Assembly: GCA_934659425.1 (NCBI GenBank)
Contig: CAKUHU010000002.1
Location: forward strand, 1 to 64,000
DNA length: 64,000 bases
Source: an uncultured Oscillospiraceae bacterium
GTDB lineage: Bacteria > Bacillota > Clostridia > Oscillospirales > Oscillospiraceae
Direction of reading: 5' to 3'
Under the pieces are notes generated by a model. That model saw nothing but the letters and a program-made list of their open reading frames with translations, ran no database searches and was not told the origin of the DNA. Shown here one piece after another: positions 8,428-17,169 of the stretch (the stretch's first letter is position 1; each line of letters begins with the position of its first letter). The position numbers and the translations under genes are program-made.

Positions 8428-8464
8428 AACCACCCCTCCAGCTTTGGCTGAGGGGTGGTTTTTT
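8428..8464 (+). terminator. terminator of the dehydrogenase gene
   Basis: An 11-bp stem AACCACCCCTC with its complement, then TTTT. Confidence 0.8.
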
Positions 8465-8504
8465 GCCCCTTTTCCAAATGGGAGGGGGCCAAAGAGAGCA
8501 AAGC

Positions 8505-8530
8505 GGACGGAAACCAAATGGTTTCCGTCC
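8505..8530 (-). terminator. terminator-like hairpin after the ABC exporter operon
   Basis: A perfect 12-bp stem GGACGGAAACCA with a 2-nt loop lies 28 bp downstream of the ABC gene stop on the minus strand. The following sequence is only moderately T-rich. Confidence 0.55.
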
Positions 8531-8557
8531 ACTTACTCCATTTCCCCGTTTTTCGCC

Positions 8558-10711
8558 TTAATCCAACTGGAATTGCCCGGTATAGAGCTGGTAGTACCGC
8601 CCCTTCTCCGAGAGCAGCTCCTCATGGCTGCCCTTCTCCTGGATCTGGCCGTGCTCAATGACCACGATACAGTCGGAGTTGCGGACGGTGGACAACCGAT
8701 GGGCGATGACAAACACCGTCCGGTCCTCCATCAGCGCATCCATTCCCTTTTGGATCAGTGCCTCCGTCCGGGTGTCGATGGAGGAGGTTGCCTCATCCAA
8801 GATCATCACCGGGGGATCGGCCACAGCGGCCCGGGCAATGGCCAACAGCTGCCGCTGCCCCTGGGACAGGTTGGCCCCGTCCCCGGTGACCATGGTCTGA
8901 TACCCCTCGGGAAGCCGCCGGATGAAGGAGTGGGCCCCCGCGGTCTTGGCCGCCGCGATGCACTCCTCGTCTGTGGCATCCAGCCGGCCGTAACGGATGT
9001 TCTCCATCACCGTGCCGGTAAACAGGTGAGTGTCCTGGAGCACCGCCCCCAAGGCCCGCCGGAGGGAGTCCTTGGCGATGTCCTGGACATTCAGGCCGTC
9101 AAAGGTGATCATGCCGTTTTCGATCTCATAAAACCGGTTGACCAGGTTGGTGATTGTGGTCTTGCCCGCACCGGTGGAACCTACAAAGGCGATCTTCTGG
9201 CCCGGGTTTGCATACACCGAGACATCGTGGAGCACCCGCTTGCCGGGGACATAGGAGAAGTCCACATGCTGAAAGCGCACCGCTCCCCGCAGTTCCGTGA
9301 GGTAGTAGTCCTCGCCGGGTACATTGCGCACCCTGCCCCGGACCAGGTGGAGGGCGGCTGTGCCGTCGGGTCCGGGATATTTCCACGCCCAGCCATGCCC
9401 TGCCAAAGCGGTCATGTCCTCCGCCGGGCGGAAGGTCCCGTCAGGGGCAATGGTGCCCCACACCGGCGCGTCAGACAGCGCATCGGGCGGCAGCAGCTTC
9501 CACCCCGCTTCTGCCCGCTCCGCCTGGCCCAGCTCGGTAAGTGTCTCGCCATCCCGCAGTACAGGAACCAGCTGGATGCCTATATTTTTGGGCGTCTTCC
9601 ACGCCCAGGCGGCCTCCTTGGTGCCGTCACTGCGCTCTCCCAAGGTCCCGTTGGCGTCCTTATGGGCGGGGACCAGGATGATCTCCCCCTCGTCCCGCTC
9701 AGGCGGGGTATCCATCACCTCAAAAATCCGCTCCGCGCCGGCCAGGGCAGAGAGAAGGGCTGTCATCTGCTGAGAAATTTGGTTCAAGGGCTGCCCCACT
9801 TGCCTGGAGTAGTTCAGGTAGACCACCAGCCCTCCCAAGTCAAAGCCTTGGAGGACAGACAGCAGTCCCCCCATGGCGGCGGTGAGGGCATAGCTGATGT
9901 TCATCAGGTTGCCTGAGATGGGCATGATCATGGTGGCATAGAAATTGGCCTTCTGAGCCACGTCCCGGTAGGTCTCGTTGAGGACCTTGAACTCGGCCTT
10001 TGCCTGCTCTTCATGGGTAAAGGCCTTTACCACCTTCAGCCCCTCAATCATCTCCTGGATGTTGCCGTTCACGGCGCCCAGAGCAGCCTGCTGCCGCTGA
10101 TAGAACCGGCGGCTCCGGCCGCCCAGCTTTTTGAAGAGGGTCATGGTCACCGCCAGGATGACCACGGTCACCAAAAACAGCTTCCAGTTGATGAAAAGCA
10201 TCAAGCCCACCAGCCCCACAAACATGAGACAGCTGGACAGCATGGACACCACGCTCTGCTCCAAGGCCGTCTGCACATTGTCCGCATCGTTGGTGAACCG
10301 GCTCATAAGTTCCCCGTGGGGATGCTTGTCAAAATAGCTCAGGGGCAGATCTTGGAGCTTATCAAAGAGCTCCTGCCGCAACCGGTTGACGCCCCGCTGG
10401 GCCAACTTCACCATAGTAGCCGACTGGCCGTAGGTGGCAAGACAGCCAATGAGATAGACCCCGATCAGCTTGAAAACCGCCTTGCCCAGTCCGGCAAAGT
10501 CGGTACAGCCAGACCAGATGAAGTCGTTGATGATACCCCGCATCATATAAGAGCCGCCCAGATTGGATGCCACCGAAATCAGCAGGCAGAAGAACACCAG
10601 CAGCAGGGGCAGAGGGCTGCGGGTGAGATAACCCAGCAGCCGCCGGACGGTTTTGCCCATATCCTTGGGCTTTTGATAGCCCCCCTTGGGGGCACGGTTG
10701 GGTCCTGGCAT
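8558..10711 (-). CDS. ABC exporter half-transporter with canonical ATP site and a large linker insert
   Basis: This 717-residue protein has a six-helix exporter domain (about residues 30-335) and a nucleotide-binding domain (about 473-717) with Walker A GSTGAGKT (511-518), signature LSQGQRQ and Walker B MILDEATSS with an intact catalytic Glu. Between them lies an insert of about 125 residues (345-472), absent from most exporters, holding two WAWKxP motifs about 72 residues apart. It pairs with the upstream half-transporter, whose catalytic Glu is Asp, making a heterodimeric multidrug-type exporter (BmrCD/LmrCD-like) likely. Its ATG overlaps the upstream stop by one base (TAATG). The marR gene upstream probably controls it. 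Confidence 0.9.
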   Translation of the reverse strand: MPGPNRAPKGGYQKPKDMGKTVRRLLGYLTRSPLPLLLVFFCLLISVASNLGGSYMMRGIINDFIWSGCTDFAGLGKAVFKLIGVYLIGCLATYGQSATMVKLAQRGVNRLRQELFDKLQDLPLSYFDKHPHGELMSRFTNDADNVQTALEQSVVSMLSSCLMFVGLVGLMLFINWKLFLVTVVILAVTMTLFKKLGGRSRRFYQRQQAALGAVNGNIQEMIEGLKVVKAFTHEEQAKAEFKVLNETYRDVAQKANFYATMIMPISGNLMNISYALTAAMGGLLSVLQGFDLGGLVVYLNYSRQVGQPLNQISQQMTALLSALAGAERIFEVMDTPPERDEGEIILVPAHKDANGTLGERSDGTKEAAWAWKTPKNIGIQLVPVLRDGETLTELGQAERAEAGWKLLPPDALSDAPVWGTIAPDGTFRPAEDMTALAGHGWAWKYPGPDGTAALHLVRGRVRNVPGEDYYLTELRGAVRFQHVDFSYVPGKRVLHDVSVYANPGQKIAFVGSTGAGKTTITNLVNRFYEIENGMITFDGLNVQDIAKDSLRRALGAVLQDTHLFTGTVMENIRYGRLDATDEECIAAAKTAGAHSFIRRLPEGYQTMVTGDGANLSQGQRQLLAIARAAVADPPVMILDEATSSIDTRTEALIQKGMDALMEDRTVFVIAHRLSTVRNSDCIVVIEHGQIQEKGSHEELLSEKGRYYQLYTGQFQLD

Positions 10712-12444
10712 TATTCACCCACCCCCTCTTGCTGTGACTGGTAAATCTCCTGGTAGATCGGGCTGCTGGACAACAATTCCTCATGGGTGCCCTGGCCAAC
10801 GATATGGTCGTCGTCCAGGATCAGGATCTCATCAGCATACTGCACCGAAGAGATCCGCTGGGCGATGATGATGACGGTGGTATCCGCCAGATTCTTCTGG
10901 AAGGACTCCCGAATGGCGGCCTCGGTGGCTGAGTCCACCGCCGAAGTGGAGTCATCCAAAATGAGGATGGCGGGCTTCTTCAACATGGCCCGGGCGATAC
11001 ATAGCCGCTGCTTCTGGCCGCCGGAGACATTGACGCCTCCCTGGTCGATGCGGGTATCGAAGCCGTCAGGGAAGGACATGATGAAATCATAGGCCTGGGC
11101 ATCCTTGGCCGCCTGGATGATCTCCTCCTCACTCGCCTCCGGCTTGCCCCAGAGGAGATTTTCCCGGATGGTCCCAGAAAAGAGGACGTTATTTTGGAGC
11201 ACCATGCCGATACGGCCCCGCAGCTCCTCCAAGGGGTAGTCCCGCACGTCCACTCCATCCACCAAAACAGCTCCCCCTGTGACATCATAGAACCGGGGAA
11301 TCAGATTGACCAGAGAGGATTTTCCCGTGCCGGTCCCTCCCACGATGGCCACAAACTGGCCCGGCTCTACGGTGAAACTGATATGGGAGAGCACATCGTC
11401 CCCTGTCCCGGTGGCCTGGTATTTGAAGGACACGTCCCGGAACTCCACTTTCCCTTTCGGCTGGGGCAGGGCCGAAGCTGAAGGCTCATCCTCGATGTCA
11501 GGCTCCGTCTCCAGCACCTCCTGGATGCGGCGGGCGCAGGCCTGGGCCCGGGAGAGCTGAAGGAGGGACATGGCCACCATCATGACGCTCATGAGGATCT
11601 GGGCCAGGTAGTTGATGAAAGCCTGAAGCTGGCCCAGGTCAAAGGTCGCCCCCATCACCATCTTGCCGCCCAGATAGAGCACCGCCACCGTGGCGCCATT
11701 CATGCACAGCATCATGACGGGCATGATGGCAATGATCTTCAATCCCACGTTGAGTGCGGCGTCCATCAATTCATCGTTGGATCTTTTAAATTTCTTTTTC
11801 TCGTAGTCCCTCCGAACAAAGGCCTTCACCACCCGGATGGCCACCAGGTTCTCCTGAAGGGTGTTGTTCAGCGCGTCGATCTTCCGCTGCATCGCGTCAA
11901 AGAGCTTGATGCACACCGCCATGACGATGGCGATGATGACCACCATCAGAGGGATGACCACCGCCAAGACCAAAGCCAACCTGGGGTTGAGCACCACGCT
12001 GATGACCAGGGCAGCAATCAGCATCACCGGAGCTCTCACCAGCATCCTTAGCCCCATGTTCAGCATCATCACCATATTGTTGACATCGTTGGTCAGCCGA
12101 GTGATAAGAGAGGCTGAGGAAAACCGGTCGATGTCCGCAAAAGAAAACGACTGGATCTTGTCAAAAAGGGATTGGCGGAGGTTGCCGCCAAAGCCTTGGC
12201 TGGCGAAGGTGGAGTACTTCGCCCCCAGCACGCCGCAGACCATAGAGAAAGCGGAAAGGACCAGCATGGCGGCGCCCAGCAGGAAAATGTAGCCCACATC
12301 GCCATTGGGTATGGCCGTATCCACGATCTCTGCCATGACCAGAGGCAGGATCATCTCACAGATGACCTCCAGGACCATCATCACAGGAGACTTGACGGCC
12401 TCCTTCTGATATCCTTGGAGATGGGTAAGAAAGATTTGCAGCAA
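10711..12444 (-). CDS. ABC exporter half-transporter with degenerate ATP site
   Basis: The 577-residue product has six transmembrane helices (residues 15-300) and an ATPase domain with Walker A GGTGTGKSS, signature VSGGQKQ and Walker B ILILDDSTS. The Asp after the Walker B Asp replaces the catalytic Glu, the usual mark of the noncanonical partner in heterodimeric exporters. It starts one base before the marR stop region (12446) and is coupled to the second half-transporter by TAATG. Substrate unknown; drug or lipid-like export is the family norm. Confidence 0.9.
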   Translation of the reverse strand: MLQIFLTHLQGYQKEAVKSPVMMVLEVICEMILPLVMAEIVDTAIPNGDVGYIFLLGAAMLVLSAFSMVCGVLGAKYSTFASQGFGGNLRQSLFDKIQSFSFADIDRFSSASLITRLTNDVNNMVMMLNMGLRMLVRAPVMLIAALVISVVLNPRLALVLAVVIPLMVVIIAIVMAVCIKLFDAMQRKIDALNNTLQENLVAIRVVKAFVRRDYEKKKFKRSNDELMDAALNVGLKIIAIMPVMMLCMNGATVAVLYLGGKMVMGATFDLGQLQAFINYLAQILMSVMMVAMSLLQLSRAQACARRIQEVLETEPDIEDEPSASALPQPKGKVEFRDVSFKYQATGTGDDVLSHISFTVEPGQFVAIVGGTGTGKSSLVNLIPRFYDVTGGAVLVDGVDVRDYPLEELRGRIGMVLQNNVLFSGTIRENLLWGKPEASEEEIIQAAKDAQAYDFIMSFPDGFDTRIDQGGVNVSGGQKQRLCIARAMLKKPAILILDDSTSAVDSATEAAIRESFQKNLADTTVIIIAQRISSVQYADEILILDDDHIVGQGTHEELLSSSPIYQEIYQSQQEGVGE

Positions 12445-12445
12445 G

Positions 12446-12928
12446 TTATGTTTCCTCCTTTTCCAGGGATAAATGACACGGGCACAGCTCAGCGCCCCCC
12501 AGGTTTTCTATCATGCGCTCTAAGAAAACGCTGAAAGTATCGCACTCCTCCGCAGTAAAGCCCAGCATCATCTGCCGGTCTACTGCCCGAAGCGCCTCTT
12601 CACACCGCTTCACCGCATCCCGGCCCTTGTCCGTCAAGGACACCAGGTTGCGGCGGGCATCCCTTTCATCGGTGCATCGCTCCACATAGCCGTCTCTCTC
12701 CAAGGGCTTGAGGGACACTGCTATCGTGGCCGGAGACAGCCCCATTTTTCGCGCCAACTCCCGCTGAGAACACTGTTTGCCCGAAATCTCCATTTCAAAA
12801 AGGGTCAGCAACAGCATTGGAGAGCTCAAATCCCCGATGTCCCGGAGCGCTTTTTCTTCCGCTATCCGCCGTTTCAGGGTTTGATGAAAGATGTGAAACA
12901 TGGCGCTGGGTTTTCCGCTGTCATACAT
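12446..12928 (-). CDS. MarR family transcriptional regulator
   Basis: A 160-residue winged-helix protein with the MarR core: LARKMGLSPATIAVSLKPLERDGYVE (recognition helix) and the wing region RDARRNLVSLTDKGRDAV. It is the first gene of a three-gene operon with the heterodimeric ABC exporter and is predicted to repress it and itself. The start at 12928 follows GTGGGGTG; further upstream ATGs fall inside the operator. A GCATAC-N9-GTATGC palindrome lies just after the promoter. Confidence 0.9.
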   Translation of the reverse strand: MYDSGKPSAMFHIFHQTLKRRIAEEKALRDIGDLSSPMLLLTLFEMEISGKQCSQRELARKMGLSPATIAVSLKPLERDGYVERCTDERDARRNLVSLTDKGRDAVKRCEEALRAVDRQMMLGFTAEECDTFSVFLERMIENLGGAELCPCHLSLEKEET

Positions 12929-12948
12929 GATTTCACCCCACTTTATTC

Positions 12949-12969
12949 GCATACTGATTATTCGTATGC
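12949..12969. promoter_or_regulatory. candidate MarR operator
   Basis: GCATAC (12949-12954) and GTATGC (12964-12969) form a perfect inverted repeat with 9-bp spacing. It lies 13-33 bp downstream of the marR -10 element, where a bound repressor would block transcription. Confidence 0.6.
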
Positions 12970-12981
12970 TCATGTTTTTGT

Positions 12982-13010
12982 AGTATACGCCCCTTCCTCC
13001 CTGAAATCAA
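12982..13010 (-). promoter_or_regulatory. sigma-A promoter of the marR-ABC operon
   Basis: On the minus strand TTGATT (13005-13010), 17-bp spacer, TATACT (12982-12987). Confidence 0.75.
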
Positions 13011-13034
13011 GTACAATTTGTAAACAAAAGCTTT

Positions 13035-13048
13035 AGAACAGATGTTTG
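13035..13048. promoter_or_regulatory. LexA operator (SOS box) of lexA
   Basis: AGAACAGATGTTTG matches the Gram-positive SOS consensus CGAACRNRYGTTYG at 13 of 14 positions. It overlaps the lexA -35 element, consistent with autorepression. Confidence 0.8.
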
Positions 13049-13074
13049 ACATTTTCCCGTTTGTATGGTATGAT
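13046..13074 (+). promoter_or_regulatory. sigma-A promoter of lexA
   Basis: TTGACA (13046-13051), 17-bp spacer, TATGAT (13069-13074). Confidence 0.8.
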
Positions 13075-13104
13075 GCAACTATCTATTAAAGAGGAGGGCT
13101 CTTT

Positions 13105-13716
13105 ATGTCCGCGCCTTTGACGCCCAAGCAGGCGGAGATCTATGATTTCATCCTCCAGTACAGCAGGGACCACGGCTATCCCCCCTCCGTCCGGGAGATT
13201 GGCGCGGCGGTCCATCTGAAATCCCCCTCCACCGTCCATTTCCATATGAAAAAGCTGGAGTCTGAGGGATATATTTTGAAGGCAGACGGCAAGACCCGGG
13301 CCATTTCCCTTCCTCGGGAGGCCGTGGCCGAGGAACTGGACGGCCGGGCAGACCAAGTGCCTGTGGTGGGCGATGTGGCCGCCGGCTCTCCCATCTTGGC
13401 CGAGGAATGCGTGGAGGAATACCTGACCTTTGACACAGGCGGCCTGGCCGGAGAGCACTTTGCCCTGAAGGTCCGGGGGGAATCCATGCTTTATGCCGGG
13501 ATCCTGCCCGGAGATTTGGTGGTCGTCCACCGGCAGGAGAATTTCCGCAACGGAGACATCGTGGTGGCCCTCTTTGAAGATGAGGCCACTGTCAAAACCT
13601 ATCAGATGAAAAACGGCCATCTATGGCTCATGCCGGAGAACCCGGACTACCAGCCCATCGACGGCGAGGGCTGTGCCCTGCTGGGGCGGGTAACGGCAGT
13701 CATCCGGCGCTATTGA
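13105..13716 (+). CDS. lexA: SOS repressor LexA
   Basis: This is the SOS-response repressor, which cuts itself on contact with RecA filaments. The 203-residue product has an N-terminal winged helix with PSVREIGAAVHLKSPSTVHFH (residues 27-47), the Ala-Gly cleavage site at 93-94 (DVAAGSP), the catalytic Ser127 in GESMLYAGI and Lys164 in EATVKTYQ. A GAGGAGGG ribosome site precedes the ATG. Its own promoter carries a LexA box, and a strong terminator at 13800 makes it monocistronic. Confidence 0.97.
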   Translation: MSAPLTPKQAEIYDFILQYSRDHGYPPSVREIGAAVHLKSPSTVHFHMKKLESEGYILKADGKTRAISLPREAVAEELDGRADQVPVVGDVAAGSPILAEECVEEYLTFDTGGLAGEHFALKVRGESMLYAGILPGDLVVVHRQENFRNGDIVVALFEDEATVKTYQMKNGHLWLMPENPDYQPIDGEGCALLGRVTAVIRRY

Positions 13717-13799
13717 TGGAAAACGCTCCGTCCCCGAGCCGTTGGAGGAAACACAGGAAGACAGGCCCTGCCGTTTTTGACACTGTTTCAGTCCCATTC

Positions 13800-13840
13800 A
13801 ACCCCGGCAGATCCCCTCAGCGGGATCTGCCGGGGTTTTC
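13800..13840 (+). terminator. terminator of lexA
   Basis: A 16-bp perfect stem (AACCCCGGCAGATCCC and complement) followed by TTTTC. The remainder of the gap up to 14053 shows no gene. Confidence 0.85.
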
Positions 13841-14053
13841 TTTTCCCCCGCGGGCCAGAGCGCCTAAATGATCCTTTATGCCGACAGCACTTATCATATC
13901 ATATTTTAGGTCTCTTCCCTGCACAGCCCCCTCCAAAACATTTTAAACGCAAAAGTATAACGAACCGTTTGCGTTTGTAACCATTTTAAAACCACAACAT
14001 ATAGTTTACTTTCCTTTTTTGTTGTTGAAAATCATCGAAAACAGGGAAAACGC

Positions 14054-14082
14054 TTGACGAATTGCCCAAAATCATGTATGAT
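14054..14082 (+). promoter_or_regulatory. sigma-A promoter of the LysM/M23 peptidase gene
   Basis: TTGACG (14054-14059), 17-bp spacer, TATGAT (14077-14082), leaving a leader of about 95 nt before the ATG. Confidence 0.7.
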
Positions 14083-14185
14083 TGCTTTGTAACCATTTGT
14101 AATCTTTTGTTCCCTTCTCGTAATAAAGTGGTAACAATTGAGAAAAGTATCAGGATAAAATGCGCAGAGAAAGAAGGGGTTCTCC

Positions 14186-15658
14186 ATGGACGAACTTCTC
14201 CCCTATCCCCAGTCAATATTTGCCCCTGCTCCTTTTCGGGCCAAAAGGCCTGCCCGTTGGCATCTGCCCTCACTGGCGGGTTTGAAGGAGAAGGCCCTCC
14301 CCCATTTTTTAGAGCGGCGCGCCCCTCTGGATCCGGCCATCTTTTTGACGGTCGCCCTGTCCTTGACTTCCGCCGCAGTGCTGGGCCAGCTGTATAGCCC
14401 CAGCTACCAGGTATCTGTCAACGGCGTGGCGCTGGGGCTCATCAGCAGCCGCCAGAGCGTAGAAAATGCCATTGACCGGGTAGAGAGCCGGGCCACCCGC
14501 ATTTTGGGCCATGATTATACCTTAAATCAGACGGTAGATTACTCCTTTCAGCTTTCCCGCCAAGAAGATTTGATATCTGTCTCCCAGGTGGAGACCTATC
14601 TCCTCGATCAAATCGGAGAGGTGATGAAGACCTCTGTGCTGACAGTGAATGGCCAGGTGGTCGGCGCCGTGGATGATGCAGACGCCCTTGACGCCATGCT
14701 GGATCTGATCAAAGCGCCCTATATCAATGAAAACACCATTTCAGCCCAGTTTGTAGATTCGGTGGTCGTCACCAAGGAGTATACCGCCACCTCCTCCCTG
14801 AAGGATCTGGACTCTATGTATTCTGTGCTTACCTCCAACAGTATGGAGCAGGTAGACTACATCGTCCAGACCGGAGACACTTTTTCCGACATCGCCAACA
14901 GGAACGGCATGCGGGTCAGTGAGCTCCAGCTTTTAAATCCGGGCGTGGACATCGACAAGCTTTGGATCGGACAGACCCTCACCATCAGCCAGGCTGTCCC
15001 CCTCCTGTCGGTACAGACGGTGGATAACCTAACCTATGACGGTGCTGTGGCCTATGAGGTGGAAGAGGTACCGGACAGCTCCATGTACCAAGGAGACACC
15101 AAAGTGATTACCCCTGGCGTGGAGGGCCTTGCCACCTACAACGCCGATGTGACCTATCTGAACGGAGTGGAACAGTCCCGAGTTATCAACTCCACCCAGG
15201 TATTGACCGAGCCTGTCACCCAAAAGGTGGCGGTGGGCACTAAGGAACGGCCTCGGACCATGGCCACCGGCAGCTTTATCTGGCCTCTGCATGGTCGGGT
15301 CTCCTCCGGATATGGTTCCCGGTATATTTTCGGCTCGTACAGCTCCCATTCCGGGATCGATATCGTCGGCTCCTACGGCGCGTCCATCGTTGCCGCTGAC
15401 GGCGGCAAGGTCACCTTTGCAGGCACCGGCACCGGCAGTTATTGGAGTTACGGCAACTATGTGGTGATCGACCACGAAAACGGTCTTCAAACCATCTACG
15501 CCCACTGCTCCAGCTTAAATGTCAGCGCCGGCGATCGGGTCTATCAGGGACAGGTCATCGCCCGGGTGGGATCCACCGGACGGAGCACCGGCAATCATTG
15601 TCATTTTCAGGTGAAACAAAATGGCATCACAGTGAATCCGTATAACTATCTGCCTTGA
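14186..15658 (+). CDS. membrane-anchored LysM/G5/M23 peptidoglycan endopeptidase
   Basis: The 490-residue product is a cell-wall hydrolase. In order: a 50-residue cytoplasmic N-terminus, one transmembrane helix (about 51-68), a long linker, a LysM peptidoglycan-binding module (about 223-267, DYIVQTGDTFSDIA to WIGQTLTI), a G5-like domain (about 272-350), and a C-terminal M23 metallopeptidase domain (about 365-490). Zinc ligands fit H388 and D392 in HSGIDIVG and the pair in HCHF (471-473), with H440 in YAHC also conserved. The uncleaved helix should tether it to the outer face of the membrane. Ribosome site GAAGGGG; monocistronic. Confidence 0.92.
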   Translation: MDELLPYPQSIFAPAPFRAKRPARWHLPSLAGLKEKALPHFLERRAPLDPAIFLTVALSLTSAAVLGQLYSPSYQVSVNGVALGLISSRQSVENAIDRVESRATRILGHDYTLNQTVDYSFQLSRQEDLISVSQVETYLLDQIGEVMKTSVLTVNGQVVGAVDDADALDAMLDLIKAPYINENTISAQFVDSVVVTKEYTATSSLKDLDSMYSVLTSNSMEQVDYIVQTGDTFSDIANRNGMRVSELQLLNPGVDIDKLWIGQTLTISQAVPLLSVQTVDNLTYDGAVAYEVEEVPDSSMYQGDTKVITPGVEGLATYNADVTYLNGVEQSRVINSTQVLTEPVTQKVAVGTKERPRTMATGSFIWPLHGRVSSGYGSRYIFGSYSSHSGIDIVGSYGASIVAADGGKVTFAGTGTGSYWSYGNYVVIDHENGLQTIYAHCSSLNVSAGDRVYQGQVIARVGSTGRSTGNHCHFQVKQNGITVNPYNYLP

Positions 15659-15668
15659 GAAAATCCCA

Positions 15669-15705
15669 AAAGGGACGGGAGAACACCTCCCGTCCCTTTT
15701 TTATT
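15669..15705 (+). terminator. terminator of the M23 peptidase gene
   Basis: An 11-bp stem AGGGACGGGAG with a 5-nt loop and a T-run. Confidence 0.85.
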
Positions 15706-15838
15706 ATAGGCCGCCCATCGCTCTTTTCTTTCTCAGAAAAAAGGGATTGCAAAAAATTGTGGCCTATTCTCTCTGATTGAGGTATAATAAAAAAAGATAT
15801 TTTTCGGCGGAACGCGCACCGACCGGGGAGGAGTTCCT

Positions 15839-16162
15839 ATGAAACTGATTCTTGCCATCATCAACCGAGACGACGCTGGAGCCGTTATCCAAAATTTGGC
15901 GAAAGAGGGGTTCTCCTCAACCCGGCTCGCCACCACCGGCGGGTTCCTCCGGGCGGGCAACGTCACCATCTTGGTGGGTATCGACGAGGAAAAAGTCCAG
16001 ACTGTCATTGACATCATCCGGGCCCACTCCCACTCCCGCAAGCAGATGATGCCCTCCAGCGCGGAGGTAAACCACGGCTATTCTCCCACCACTTCCGTGG
16101 AGATCACGGTGGGCGGCGCAACCATCTTTGTGCTGGACATCGACCACTTCGAACGGGTTTGA
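15839..16162 (+). CDS. darA: cyclic di-AMP receptor protein (DarA/PstA, PII-like)
   Basis: The 107-residue product matches the DUF970 family, PII-like trimers that bind cyclic di-AMP (B. subtilis DarA/YaaQ). Diagnostic parts are the start MKLILAIINRDDA, the T-loop region FSSTRLATTGGFLRAGN with TILVGID, and the end TIFVLDIDHFERV. It begins an operon with holB and ricT, the same neighbourhood as in B. subtilis (yaaQ-yaaR-holB-yaaT). A GGGGAGGAG ribosome site precedes the ATG and a TATAAT-like -10 lies at 15782. Confidence 0.95.
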   Translation: MKLILAIINRDDAGAVIQNLAKEGFSSTRLATTGGFLRAGNVTILVGIDEEKVQTVIDIIRAHSHSRKQMMPSSAEVNHGYSPTTSVEITVGGATIFVLDIDHFERV

Positions 16163-16164
16163 GC

Positions 16165-17145
16165 ATGCGTTTGGATACATTGTCGGGCAACGCTACCCTC
16201 AAGCGGCAGCTCTCTGCCCAGGAGACGGGGCGGGGTTTGAGCCATGCCTATCTAATTTCGGGGCCCGCCGGGTCGGGCAAACGGACCTTAGCCCGGCTGA
16301 TCGCTGCCGCCATGGTTTGTTCCGGAGCGGGAGAGCGGCCCTGTATGAGCTGCCCCGGATGCAGAAAGGTCATGAGCGGCATCCACCCCGATGTGATCAC
16401 CGTCGGCTCCGACGGAAAAGATATTTCGGTGGCACAGGCCCGCGCCGTCCGGTCCGATGCCTATATCCGGCCCAACGAGGCGGAGCGAAAAGTATATATC
16501 TTTGAAAACGCGCAGACCATGAATGCCAGTGCGCAGAACGCCCTACTGAAGCTTTTGGAGGAGGGGCCCGCCTATGCAGCCTTTCTTCTCCTCTCCGACA
16601 ATCCCGGCATGCTGCTGCCCACCATCCGCTCCCGGTGTGAGAGGCTCACGCTGGCCCCCGTCACCGTTTCAGAGACGGAGGAGCACTTGCTCCGCCAGTT
16701 CCCAGCCCTTGCAGCTGATCAGATCCGCGCTGCCGCTCACCAGTGCGGCGGTCTGATCGGTCGCGGGATGGAATTGCTGGAGAAAAATTGGGATGATGCG
16801 CCTATCCAAGAGGCCGCCGGAAAACTGTTGGAACTCTTAGTGCAGGGAAACGAGATAGAATTGGCCGCTTGGTGTGTGACGCTGGAAAAGTGGGACCGGG
16901 AGCAGCTATCCCAGCTCATGGATCAGTCGGTGGTTTTTCTGAGGGACGCCTTGGCCTTTCAAGCCGGAGCTGCCCCCGAAAATATCCAGCCCCCTGTCCG
17001 TCAGGCCGCAGGGCTTTCCCGAAAGGTCTTATTTTCTTTTGTAAAGATATTGGAAGAATTGCACCGAGGCACAGCGTTTTACGTGGGTGCCGGGCATTTG
17101 TGCGGCGCTTTGTCGGCGGGGCTGGCACAGGTCATGGTACAATAG
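16165..17145 (+). CDS. holB: DNA polymerase III delta-prime-type subunit
   Basis: This clamp-loader subunit (326 residues) has a AAA+ fold with Walker A GPAGSGKRT (33-41), a four-Cys zinc site (CSGAGERPCMSCPGC, 52-66), and the sensor region NAQTMNASAQNALLKLLEEG followed by TIRSRCERL. DnaX-like length is absent, so this is delta-prime. The best start is ATG 16165, three bases after the darA stop; a TTG at 16159 is also open. The ribosome site is weak, so coupling to darA is likely. Confidence 0.92.
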   Translation: MRLDTLSGNATLKRQLSAQETGRGLSHAYLISGPAGSGKRTLARLIAAAMVCSGAGERPCMSCPGCRKVMSGIHPDVITVGSDGKDISVAQARAVRSDAYIRPNEAERKVYIFENAQTMNASAQNALLKLLEEGPAYAAFLLLSDNPGMLLPTIRSRCERLTLAPVTVSETEEHLLRQFPALAADQIRAAAHQCGGLIGRGMELLEKNWDDAPIQEAAGKLLELLVQGNEIELAAWCVTLEKWDREQLSQLMDQSVVFLRDALAFQAGAAPENIQPPVRQAAGLSRKVLFSFVKILEELHRGTAFYVGAGHLCGALSAGLAQVMVQ

Positions 17146-17169
17146 CGCCAGCTCAATTTGGAGGTTATT

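Noticed and set aside
8444..9916. A long plus-strand frame opposite the ABC exporter
   Set aside because: Starts inside a terminator and mirrors the ABC gene; shadow.
14083..14185. Possible cyclic di-AMP riboswitch before the LysM/M23 gene
   Set aside because: The leader is only about 95 nt and shows none of the conserved ydaO elements.
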